Shown here piece after piece: positions 35,299 through 43,226 of a DNA stretch of 58,146 bases; the first letter of the stretch is position 1, and each line of letters opens with the position of its first letter. The notes beneath the pieces were generated by a model that saw nothing but the letters and a program-made list of their open reading frames with translations, was not told the DNA's origin and searched no databases. The translations under genes were made by a program, and so were the position numbers. The DNA is from Streptomyces verrucosisporus (GTDB lineage: Bacteria > Actinomycetota > Actinomycetes > Streptomycetales > Streptomycetaceae), in assembly GCF_017114865.1 (NCBI RefSeq), contig NZ_JADEYH010000030.1:1-58146 (forward strand), given 5' to 3'.

Positions 35299-36213
35299 AT
35301 GTCTGGTGAGGTGCGAGGGCGCCGCGAAGCAGGCGCTCTGAACAGTGCGGTCGGGCACGGGAAGGCGGGTTCGGCCGAAGTGAACCGGCAACCGTGGAAT
35401 GTCTGGTTTCGGCGCTTCCCGGCGGTGGGGAAAGCGGTTACAGGCGCCGGCGACGCGGAGTGCGAGCTGGTCTGTTTCCCGCACGCGGGCGGTTCCGCCG
35501 CCTACTGGCAGCCCCTGGCCGTCGCGCTCGCTCCGGCCGTGGACGTGGTGGCCGTGCAGTACCCGGGGCGGCTCGACCGGTTGCGTGAGGCGCCCGTCGA
35601 GGATCTGCATCTGCTGGCAGACCTGATCACCGAGGCACTGGGCCCGCCGGAACGCGTGCCCCGGGTGTTGCTCGGGCACAGCATGGGGGCCTCACTCGCG
35701 TACGAGGTGGCCGTACGGCTCGCCCGGCAGCCCGGCGGCGAGCCCCATCTGCTCGTCGTGTCGGGCCGTCGCGGACCGGCCGCCGCCCGGGGCAGGAGCC
35801 GGGACCAGCCTGTCGGCGACGCCGAACTGGTCGAAAGGATAAGGAGGCTGGGAGGCACAGACGCACCGGTCTTCGACGACCCGGACCTGCTGGAAATGGT
35901 TCTGCCCGCGCTGCGCGGCGACTACCGGGCCCTCGCCTCCTATGAAGCCACTCCCGGCCGACCGCTGTCCTGCCCCGTGGTCGCCCTGGCCGGCGACCGC
36001 GACCCGGAGGCGCCGGTCGAGGAGGCCCGGACCTGGGGGGAGCAGACCTCGGGCGACTTCCGCACCCAGGTGTTCGAGGGTGGTCACTTCTTCCTCAACG
36101 ACCATGCCGGAGACGTCGTCGACCTGATCCGCGGCCTGCTTCCGACCCGCTCCGGCCGACCGGAGCGGACCACCGGCCTCTGGCACCGGCCTCCCTCCGC
36201 GCGGAACCTGTGA
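35299..36213 (+). CDS. Type II thioesterase
   Basis: 304 residues, alpha/beta hydrolase of the RifR/GrsT family, which removes wrong or stalled acyl groups from PKS carrier proteins. The typical start NVWFRRFP, then LVCFPHAGGSAAYW, nucleophile elbow GHSMG, acid in AGDRDPEAP, and catalytic His in GGHFFLND are all present. ATG 35299 has GAGAGG eight bases upstream; GTG 35380 would give a more usual N-terminus (237-280 residues are common in the family). It lies at the left end of the polyketide cluster, on the plus strand and away from the PKS genes. It ends in a basic tail of about 20 residues. Confidence 0.92.
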   Translation: MSGEVRGRREAGALNSAVGHGKAGSAEVNRQPWNVWFRRFPAVGKAVTGAGDAECELVCFPHAGGSAAYWQPLAVALAPAVDVVAVQYPGRLDRLREAPVEDLHLLADLITEALGPPERVPRVLLGHSMGASLAYEVAVRLARQPGGEPHLLVVSGRRGPAAARGRSRDQPVGDAELVERIRRLGGTDAPVFDDPDLLEMVLPALRGDYRALASYEATPGRPLSCPVVALAGDRDPEAPVEEARTWGEQTSGDFRTQVFEGGHFFLNDHAGDVVDLIRGLLPTRSGRPERTTGLWHRPPSARNL

Positions 36214-36591
36214 GCCGCCTGGATCCGGCCATAAAAAGGTCCGCCCCCAGAGGAAATCTTGACCGGAAGGCGCTGATCGTGTGTCACTTGTGGACGGGTG
36301 TTCGTGATCGACTCGGCGGGTCGAATCGCGGAGAGGGGGACACGGATGCGAACACCCGGCGTTCGGGCGTGCCCGTCCAGGGGCTGCCCGTGACTCGACG
36401 AGGGGGTCGGCGGGCCTCACTGACGGATCGAGTTCTCCCATACCGGGGCGATCCGGGGCAGCAGCGGCAAGTCGTCGAACCGTCTCGAACCGGTCACTGC
36501 TCGGTTCGCTCCAGAGCTTACGGAACGGCCTTGAGGGGGCTTCAGGGCGATTAATTGCAAGAGCTTGAGCGATCTTGTAATGGGGGAAGCA
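36214..36591 (+). promoter_or_regulatory. Regulatory region ahead of the SARP gene
   Basis: 378 bases without a convincing gene. A direct repeat TCGAAC occurs at 36475-36480 and 36485-36490 (10-bp period), and an imperfect TCGACTC/TCGAATC repeat lies further upstream near 36309-36330. SARP proteins bind direct repeats of this TCGA style, though usually with an 11-bp period. A 15-codon ATG frame at 36346 with GAGAGGGGGA before it could be a leader peptide. All functions are inferred. Confidence 0.45.
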
Positions 36592-39051
36592 ATGCGGTTT
36601 CGTATGCTGGGACCACTGGAGGTAGCCTGTGGCGACCAGTTGGTCGGGCTGGGTGGAACGAGGCAGCGCGCGACACTCGGTTTTCTGTTGCTCAACGCCA
36701 ATCGGGTGGTCGCGAACAGTCACCTGATAGAGGCGTTGTGGCCGACCGGAAAGGCACCCCAGTCGGCCCGGAAAATACTTCAGAACTCGGTGTGGAGACT
36801 GCGCAGGGCGCTCTTCCCGGACGAGCGTGACGCCGGCCGTGTGGAGTTGTTGAGCCAGGCCCCGGGTTACATGCTGCGGGTCGCACCCGACCGGACGGAC
36901 CTCCACAATTTCCGGGGACTGGTCGAGAAGGGCCGTGCGGAAATGGCGGCGGGGTCACCGAAGAACGCGTCCCTGCTACTGCGCGACGCACTGGCCCTGT
37001 GGCGGGGTCCGGTGTTGGCCGATCTGGTGGAAACCGGAATCGACTGGCCCGAGCTGACTTCCGTCAGGAACGCCCGGCTGGATGCTCTGGAGGATTACTT
37101 CGAGGCAGAGCTGGCGTGTGGTCACCATCACCGCATCATAGCCGAACTCGAGAAAACGGTTGCCGTCGATCCGTTGCGGGAGCGGCTGCTCGGACAACTC
37201 ATGCTGGCGCTCTACCGGTCGGGACGGCAGACGGACGCGCTGGACGTTTATCACGGCGCCCGGACCGAAATGGTGGAAAAACTCGGGCTTGAACCGGGCC
37301 ACGCCCTCAAGGTATTGCAGCAGGCCATTCTCGCCCATGACCCGGCACTGGTCCCGGCCGGGAGCCGGCAGCAGATTGAGCTGCTCATGACGGGCGTCTC
37401 TCCGGACCGCGCGGAGTCGGTTCCCCAGGGTTTACTCGGAGGCCCGGACACCTTACCGGCGCAGCCGGAGTCCCCCGCGGCACCGGCCGTACCCCGCGAC
37501 CGCCGGGGCGACGAGGGCACGCCCCCCGAGGAGCCGGCCACGGCGGCGCCTGTGCCGCCGGTGCTGCGCACGATGGTGGCCGAGCGCATGGACGTCAGCG
37601 TCCTCATCGTGCGCGCCCAGTTCAGCCCGGAGGACGGCGTCAGCGACCCCGAGCGGGTAGACGAGGCGGCGGAGAACGCGGCCTCGGTCATCCGCGAGGA
37701 GGTCGAGTGCCTCGGGGGCGCCGTCACCGCCTCGATCGGCTCGATCTGGCTCGCCCTGTTCGGGGTGCCCCGCACCGGTGAGGACGACCCCGAACGGGCG
37801 GTGCACGCGGCGATGACGATCCGCGACCGCCTCGGTGTCGCGGCGGCCCCCGCCGGACCGGCCGCGGCCGCCGCGTGCGGGGTTTCCGTTCTGGCGGCGG
37901 TCGCCACCGGCGAGGCGCTCGTCCGCTACCAGCCCGGCCGCGGGGAGATCCCGCCGTCGGTCAGCGGTGCTCTCCTGGAGGAGTGCCACACCCTGCTGTC
38001 CCTCACCCCCGCCGGGGAGATCCGGGTCTGCGACGTCACCCGCCGCGCCACCGAGTTCGCGGTCACCTACCACCGCGGCGACTCCTCGCCCGGCTGGCAG
38101 GTCGGGGGGTTCCGCCAGGAGTACGCCGCCCTGCACGCCGTGCCCGTGATCGATCGCGAGTACGACCTGGACGTGCTGCGCGGCCTGCTCCAGCGCACCC
38201 GGCACCAGGCGACGCCCCATCTGGTGACGGTGCTGGGGGAGCCCGGCATCGGCAAGACCCGCTTCGTCATGGAGTTCGAACGGCGGGTCGCGGCCAACCC
38301 GGAGGCCGTACGGCTGCTGATGGTGCGCAGCCGGCCCGTCACCGACGAGGAGCCGCTGGAAATCCTGTACGACCTGGTGGCGTCCTGCTGCGGGACCCTG
38401 CCGGGCGACTCGGCCGAGATGGCGCGGGCCAAGCTCACCGCCACCGTCGAGCGGCTGCTCGAGGGCGAGGAGGAGCGGCAGTGGATGCTGACGCGTCTGC
38501 GCCCGCTCCTCGACGCCGAGATCTGTGCGAGCGTCCGGGGCGCGGCCGGCGACGTCCTGGTCGCGTCGCGCCAACTGCTCGCGGAGATCGCGGGACGAGG
38601 CCCGCTCGTGGTGGTCTTCGAGGACCTGCACTGGGCCGACGACGTTCTGCTGGACTTCGTCGAGGACCTCGCGCCGTCGGTGGGCTCACTGCCGCTGCTG
38701 GTGATCGCCACCGCCCGGCCGGATCTGCTCAAACGACGCCCGGAGTGGGGCGCCGGTATCCGGCACGGACTCACGCTCACCCTGGAGCCGATCTCCGACG
38801 CGGCCATCGACCGGCTGCTGGAGTTCCTGGTGTCCACCACGGCCGGTGGTCCGAACACCTCCTCCGGCGGACTGCTCAAGGCGCTGCTGGAGGGGGCGGA
38901 TGACGATCCTGTCGCCCGTCGCGCCCAGTTGCGCCACATCCTGGCTTCCGGCTCGGCCTCCCTCAGGGACGAACGGTGCGGCGCGGGCAGCCCGCAGACC
39001 GCCGCGCCGGACCCGTGTCTGCCGAGGTCAGCCGGACACCCGTACCGGTAG
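36592..39051 (+). CDS. PimR-like SARP activator with cyclase-like and AAA domains
   Basis: 819 residues. The N-terminal wHTH (about 1-95, MRFRMLGPLEV..QRATLGFLL) and BTAD domain (about 100-245, with ALYRSGRQTDALDVYH) define a SARP. Residues about 335-500 resemble a class III nucleotide cyclase, ending ALFGVPRTGEDDPERAVHAA, but the metal-binding Asp region is GSIWLALFG, so it is probably inactive. An AAA/LAL domain follows: Walker A GEPGIGKTR at about 549 and Walker B VVVFEDLHWADD at about 675. PimR-type proteins are about 1200 residues, so this one stops early, with a Pro/Arg-rich end unlike the family. ATG 36592 has GGGGGA just upstream. It overlaps the convergent P450 gene by 24 bases. It likely activates the cluster. 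Confidence 0.9.
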   Translation: MRFRMLGPLEVACGDQLVGLGGTRQRATLGFLLLNANRVVANSHLIEALWPTGKAPQSARKILQNSVWRLRRALFPDERDAGRVELLSQAPGYMLRVAPDRTDLHNFRGLVEKGRAEMAAGSPKNASLLLRDALALWRGPVLADLVETGIDWPELTSVRNARLDALEDYFEAELACGHHHRIIAELEKTVAVDPLRERLLGQLMLALYRSGRQTDALDVYHGARTEMVEKLGLEPGHALKVLQQAILAHDPALVPAGSRQQIELLMTGVSPDRAESVPQGLLGGPDTLPAQPESPAAPAVPRDRRGDEGTPPEEPATAAPVPPVLRTMVAERMDVSVLIVRAQFSPEDGVSDPERVDEAAENAASVIREEVECLGGAVTASIGSIWLALFGVPRTGEDDPERAVHAAMTIRDRLGVAAAPAGPAAAAACGVSVLAAVATGEALVRYQPGRGEIPPSVSGALLEECHTLLSLTPAGEIRVCDVTRRATEFAVTYHRGDSSPGWQVGGFRQEYAALHAVPVIDREYDLDVLRGLLQRTRHQATPHLVTVLGEPGIGKTRFVMEFERRVAANPEAVRLLMVRSRPVTDEEPLEILYDLVASCCGTLPGDSAEMARAKLTATVERLLEGEEERQWMLTRLRPLLDAEICASVRGAAGDVLVASRQLLAEIAGRGPLVVVFEDLHWADDVLLDFVEDLAPSVGSLPLLVIATARPDLLKRRPEWGAGIRHGLTLTLEPISDAAIDRLLEFLVSTTAGGPNTSSGGLLKALLEGADDDPVARRAQLRHILASGSASLRDERCGAGSPQTAAPDPCLPRSAGHPYR

Positions 39052-40215
39052 CCGGGTGGGCGAGATCAGCTGCCTGGGGTTCTCGAACTCAAGGCGCCCG
39101 GCCTCGTCCACAGCGATGTCCCGGTAACGGTCCATCAGGAGGTTCAGGGCGACCTTTGCCTCGAGGCGGGCCAGCGGCGCGCCGAGGCAGAAGTGGATCC
39201 CCTGCCCGAACACCAGGTGGCTGGTGGTGCGGTGGATGTCGAACCGGTCGGGGTCGGGGAACCGGGAGCCGTCCCGGTTCGCGGCCCCGATCCACGGCGT
39301 CACCAGCGACCCGGCGGGGATCGTGTGGCCACCCAGCTCGGTGTCGGCGGTGGTGATCCGGGCCAGCCTCGGGAACGGCGGCCGCAGCCGCAGCACTTCC
39401 TCCAGCGCGCCCGGCAGCAGTGAGCGGTCCGCGCGCACCGCGGCCCCGACTTCCGGGTGCCGGTCGAAGAGGAGAACGGCGTTGCCGATCAGGGCCATCG
39501 TGGTGGCGTGCCCGGCGAACATGGTCAGACCGGTCACCCCGACGATCTCACCGTCCTCCAGGTACTTGCCGTCGACCTTGGCGCACGCGAGCCTGCTGAG
39601 CACATCGTCGGTGGGGTTCTCGCGCAGCCGCCGGACATGCTCCAGCAGATACGCGTTCATCTCCCGCACCGCCGGGACGACCTCCTTCTCCAGCTGCTCC
39701 GGGGGGACGGTCGCGGCGTCTATGGTGCCGAGGGCCTCGCCCCACACCCGGAACAGCGGCTCGTCCTCGACCGGCAGGCCCAGCAGCTCCAGGATCACGT
39801 TGATGGGCAGGCTGTAGGCCAGTGAGTCGATCAGGTCGAAGCGGTCCGCGCCGCCGACCCCGTCGAGCAGGGCGCCGGTGATCTTCTCGATCCGGGGCGT
39901 CAGCCCCGTCACGGCCCGGGCTGTGAACACGGAGCTGATCACCGAGCGCAGCTGGCGGTGCCGGGGCGGGTCCGTCGTCACCAGATTGCCCATGTCGAAG
40001 AAGTCGAGATCGGGCTGCGGCGGATTGAACGCGTGGGCGGTGTCCGAGGAGTAGGTGGTCGTGTCGGAGAGGATGCGGGAGACGTCGGCGTAACCGAACA
40101 CCTGCCAGCCCTTCTCGGGGTCCCGGTACACCGGCTGGGTGTCGAGCATCGAACGGAACCAGGCGAACAGCGACTCGGCCGGATCCTTTGCGAGAGTATC
40201 CGAGGCTATGCTCAT
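39028..40215 (-). CDS. Cytochrome P450
   Basis: 395 residues, soluble bacterial class I P450 needing a ferredoxin pair not encoded here. The haem-ligand loop is FGQGIHFCLG with Cys343. The K-helix ExxR is Glu273-Arg276 (EVLR). The I-helix oxygen site reads AGHATT at 234-239: Thr238 is kept but the usual acid (AGHET/AGHDT) is Ala237. Probably a hydroxylase or epoxidase tailoring the polyketide. ATG 40215 has AGGATAGGG upstream; an extension to 40269 has no site. It is separated from the amine oxidase gene upstream by 181 bases with a hairpin. Confidence 0.92.
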   Translation of the reverse strand: MSIASDTLAKDPAESLFAWFRSMLDTQPVYRDPEKGWQVFGYADVSRILSDTTTYSSDTAHAFNPPQPDLDFFDMGNLVTTDPPRHRQLRSVISSVFTARAVTGLTPRIEKITGALLDGVGGADRFDLIDSLAYSLPINVILELLGLPVEDEPLFRVWGEALGTIDAATVPPEQLEKEVVPAVREMNAYLLEHVRRLRENPTDDVLSRLACAKVDGKYLEDGEIVGVTGLTMFAGHATTMALIGNAVLLFDRHPEVGAAVRADRSLLPGALEEVLRLRPPFPRLARITTADTELGGHTIPAGSLVTPWIGAANRDGSRFPDPDRFDIHRTTSHLVFGQGIHFCLGAPLARLEAKVALNLLMDRYRDIAVDEAGRLEFENPRQLISPTRLPVRVSG

Positions 40216-40292
40216 GATTTTGACCCTATCCTCGTGCTTCTCGGCCCACGGTGATTTCTGCGGGCGCAAAAGGAATGCGTGAGAGATCTGAA

Positions 40293-40322
40293 ACCGGCAG
40301 CGGACCGAAGCCCGCTGCCGGT
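40293..40322 (-). terminator. Hairpin after the amine oxidase gene
   Basis: An 11-bp perfect stem (40293-40303 with 40312-40322) and 8-nt loop, then TTTC on the minus strand, about 75 bases downstream of the amine oxidase stop. Confidence 0.55.
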
Positions 40323-40396
40323 GATGCGGCGCCGCCTCTCGAAGACCGTCCGTAGACCGTCGTCAGATCAGGTGGAGACCGGGCCGGGAGCGCGGA

Positions 40397-41932
40397 TCAG
40401 AAAGCCGACATCGAGCGGTACAGCCGGCGGTCGACCCGCGGGGCGTGCAGGGCCGCCGAGCTCGTCAGACGCTCGATCTCGGCGGCGGTCAGGAGCTTGC
40501 CGCCGGCCACGCGGATGCCCGACTCGACGGCACCGTCCATGTAGCCGCTCCAGCCGTCGGCGATGTCGCCGCCGGCGAACTTGACGCGGCCGTGCGGCTT
40601 CTGGATGTCGCGGTGCAACCGGGTCAGCTGGAACGGCTGCCGGAAGGCGCCGACACCCAGCGCGAACTCGTCCGCGTGCCAGTCGTTGGCCGTGTAGTCG
40701 AGCAGCTCGGCCTCCGGGAGGATGTCCTTCACCGCCGCCTCGACCTGTCCGCGGTCCCGTACGTCGAAGGTGTCCTTCACACTGAACGCCACCACAGGCT
40801 GGCCCTCGTCGAAGCGGCCCATGATGCAGATCGGGTGCCCCTCCGGGGCCTCCGCGACGAAGCGGTCGGCGGGCCGCCGCAGGTCCAGCCACAGCTTCTT
40901 CTCGTGCGGCACGCCGATGCCCGCGGCCGAGGCCGTGCGATGCGCCTCCGGCAGCCCCGGGGTGAACTCGATCGTCTTCCACACGTTGACCGGTACGGCC
41001 ATGATGACCTCGGGGGCGACGAACCGCCTCCCGTCACGGGTGATGACGCAGACCCGGTTGCCGTCCTGCTTGACCGCGGCCACCGGCGAGTTCAGGCACA
41101 GCGTGGGCGCCGCCTCCGCTAGGATGGCCCTGAGCAGGGAGATCGTGCCGTTCTTCGGGCGGTAGGTGTTGACGCCGTGGAAGCCGTCGAAGTTCCAGCC
41201 GGACAGCGCCCACCACTGGGTGAGGTGGGTCAGTGCGCCACGCTCGCTGGAGCCCCCGTACAGCGAGGTCGTGCTGGTGAGCCGGATCTCCTCCTCAGGG
41301 GCGTACCTCATCTGGTCGAGCCGGTCGCGCAGCGAGAACCCGTCGTGCCTGCGCACCAGGTCCTCCCGGTGGAGCGGCTCGTAGGGGCGCTCGAAGTACT
41401 CCCTGTTGCCGTCCTCGAAGAACGGGGTGAACAGCTCCTTCTGGCGGGCGTACGCCTCGGCCGGGTCGTACTCCTGGAACCCGTCGAGGGTGGGCATGAT
41501 GCTTCGCTCGACCCCCGCGTCGGCGACGACCGGAATACTGTAGCGGTTCAGCTCCCGCCACACGTAGGGCTGGAGCGGGTCGACCCAGGCGCCGCCGCGC
41601 TCGATCTGCTGCCCCTGGTAGGTGTCGGTCCAGGTCCGTCCCCCGATGCGGTCGCGCGCCTCCAGCAGGAGGACCCTCTTGCCCTGGGCCCTCAGCTCAC
41701 GCGCGGCGGTGACCCCGGCGAGGCCGGCGCCGACGACGATGACATCGAAGTTCTTCCTGAGCTCCTCGGCCCCGGCCGGCTGCGCGACGGCCGCACCCGC
41801 CGCGGTGACGAGCGTGGCGGCTCCGGCCGCCTTCAGCAGGGTCCGCCGCGGCAGCCGCGACGCGGTCAGGCCGGAACCGGACGTCGTGTTCTCGTTGGCC
41901 GATATCGCACTGTACTCGTTGGGTGTACTCAC
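40397..41932 (-). CDS. Tat-exported flavin amine oxidase
   Basis: 511 residues. The N-terminus has a twin-arginine signal: PRRTLLKAAGA with Arg29-Arg30, then a hydrophobic stretch and AQPAGA. The FAD-binding GxGxxG follows as VVGAGLAGVTAARELRAQGK with the LLLEARDRIGGR element typical of MAO/LAAO enzymes. It oxidises a C-N bond to an imine with release of H2O2. The GTG 41932 start has GAGGAG upstream; an ORF extension to 42121 is rejected. A Tat signal means the enzyme is folded with FAD inside and acts outside. It lies beside an imine reductase and may act late in an alkaloid pathway. Confidence 0.9.
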   Translation of the reverse strand: MSTPNEYSAISANENTTSGSGLTASRLPRRTLLKAAGAATLVTAAGAAVAQPAGAEELRKNFDVIVVGAGLAGVTAARELRAQGKRVLLLEARDRIGGRTWTDTYQGQQIERGGAWVDPLQPYVWRELNRYSIPVVADAGVERSIMPTLDGFQEYDPAEAYARQKELFTPFFEDGNREYFERPYEPLHREDLVRRHDGFSLRDRLDQMRYAPEEEIRLTSTTSLYGGSSERGALTHLTQWWALSGWNFDGFHGVNTYRPKNGTISLLRAILAEAAPTLCLNSPVAAVKQDGNRVCVITRDGRRFVAPEVIMAVPVNVWKTIEFTPGLPEAHRTASAAGIGVPHEKKLWLDLRRPADRFVAEAPEGHPICIMGRFDEGQPVVAFSVKDTFDVRDRGQVEAAVKDILPEAELLDYTANDWHADEFALGVGAFRQPFQLTRLHRDIQKPHGRVKFAGGDIADGWSGYMDGAVESGIRVAGGKLLTAAEIERLTSSAALHAPRVDRRLYRSMSAF

Positions 41933-42119
41933 ATTGCTCCTCGATGTGTCGCCGGTGCGAACGCAAGGCGCCCCCCGGACCCTCGGACCGTGTCCGGAAA
42001 GCGACGCCAAACGTAGCCGAGCAGCGGCGATTTTCGGTCTTCCGTGGGTAATTCCGTTTAGCGGGCGGCAGGGAGGGTGCCAGGGATCGAAATGTGAGAG
42101 TCGCGTGTAGGCGGAATGC

Positions 42120-42162
42120 AAAAAGCCTCCGGGAGACGGCTGGTGAGCCGTCTCCCGGAGGC
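42120..42162 (-). terminator. Rho-independent terminator after the imine reductase
   Basis: 17-bp perfect stem (42125-42141 with 42146-42162), GGTG loop (plus strand), then on the minus strand TTTTT. A textbook terminator, so the imine reductase and the amine oxidase have separate transcripts. Confidence 0.93.
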
Positions 42163-42179
42163 GGGGTGGAGCCTGTCCG

Positions 42180-43073
42180 TCAGGCGGAGGGCTTGCGGAA
42201 CTGCTCGATCAGCGCCGCGTAGCTGCTGTCGGAGTGGCCGGCGGCCGCCGCGCGGTCGGCGAGTGCCTTGAAGAAGCGGGGCAGTTCGGAGTTGATGCCG
42301 AGGGTCTCGCTCTCCTCGGCGAGGTGCTCCATCGCGTCCTGGTGGACCGTCATGGTGGCGTCACTGGCCGGGTACTTGCCCTCGTCGATCTGCGGGGCGT
42401 ACGCGGTCACGTACTCGGTGACCACGTTGATCATCGTGTTGGCCAGCGGAGCGAAGGTGGTCGCCTTCACGTTGGCCGTGCCCAGCAGGGCGGCGCCGTG
42501 GAGGAAACTGTTGAGGATGCCCCACATGATGCCGAGCAGCGACATGTCGTAGAGAGCGGACAGCCCGTGGTCGGTGTCCAGGTACGTGGTGCCCGCGGCG
42601 CCCAGTGCGCGCAGCGTCGCCTCGTGCTCCTCGAAGGCCTCCTTCGGGCCGCTGTACAGCAGGACGGCGGCGTCGGTGGCGATGTCCGGCGGGATCGCCA
42701 TGATGGCGCCGTCGAGGTAGGTGGTCCCCGCTCCCGCCGCCCACCGGGCGGTCTCGCGGGCCTGCGTCGAGGTGCCCGTCGTCAGGCTCACGACGACCTT
42801 GTCCTTGAGCGAGCCGGCCAGCGGGTCGAGCAGCTCGTGCAGGGCGGTGTAGTCCGTGACGCAGACGATGACCAACGGGCTCGCCGCGACCGCGTCCGAG
42901 ACCGAATCGGCGCGGACGGCACCCTCGGTGACGAGCTGGTCGGCCTTGGAGGCCGTCCGGTTCCACACGGTGGTGGGGTGTCCCGCCTTGAGGAAGGCGG
43001 CGGCCAGCGCCTGGCCCATCAGACCGAGGCCGATGACCGACACCGGGGCTTGAGCTGCGTTGGTGTTCGACAT
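42180..43073 (-). CDS. NADPH-dependent imine reductase
   Basis: 297 residues, beta-hydroxyacid-dehydrogenase-like fold. The NAD(P)-binding motif GLGLMG is at 15-20, with NRT at 38-40 suited to NADPH. The IRED signature region DTDHGLSALYDMSLL places Asp176 at the position of the catalytic Asp/Tyr of known imine reductases; Asp is usual in the R-type group. It reduces cyclic imines to amines. ATG 43073 is used. It is divergent from a GlxA-family regulator. In this cluster it would act on a cyclic imine formed after reductive release and transamination. Confidence 0.9.
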   Translation of the reverse strand: MSNTNAAQAPVSVIGLGLMGQALAAAFLKAGHPTTVWNRTASKADQLVTEGAVRADSVSDAVAASPLVIVCVTDYTALHELLDPLAGSLKDKVVVSLTTGTSTQARETARWAAGAGTTYLDGAIMAIPPDIATDAAVLLYSGPKEAFEEHEATLRALGAAGTTYLDTDHGLSALYDMSLLGIMWGILNSFLHGAALLGTANVKATTFAPLANTMINVVTEYVTAYAPQIDEGKYPASDATMTVHQDAMEHLAEESETLGINSELPRFFKALADRAAAAGHSDSSYAALIEQFRKPSA

Positions 43074-43138
43074 TGTCTACTCCCGTTCCAGTTCACACTA
43101 TGACTTGCGTGGTTTGCATCTCGGCGACGGCCAACCCG

Positions 43139-43178
43139 CTGTCCGCAACCCTCGCACCGCGGTGCGGGCGACGGACAG
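43139..43178. promoter_or_regulatory. Nested inverted repeats between the imine reductase and GlxA-type genes
   Basis: The outer arms CTGTCCG (43139-43145) and CGGACAG (43172-43178) flank a perfect palindrome CGCACCG-CGGTGCG (43153-43166). Located in the 153-base divergent promoter, 49-88 bases before the GlxA-type start, this is a likely operator for that regulator. Confidence 0.6.
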
Positions 43179-43226
43179 TGGCAGAAGTGCCGACATTCGC
43201 AAAATTCCTGCCGTAGCCTTGGCGGT

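Noticed and set aside
36309..36330. TCGACTC/TCGAATC as a classical SARP box
   Set aside because: The period is 13 bp, not 11, and it lies about 260 bases from the start; too weak alone.
36210..36554. A 114-codon plus frame overlapping the thioesterase stop by GTGA
   Set aside because: The overlap looks like coupling, but codon use is not Streptomyces-like and the translation has no recognisable pattern. Treated as regulatory DNA.
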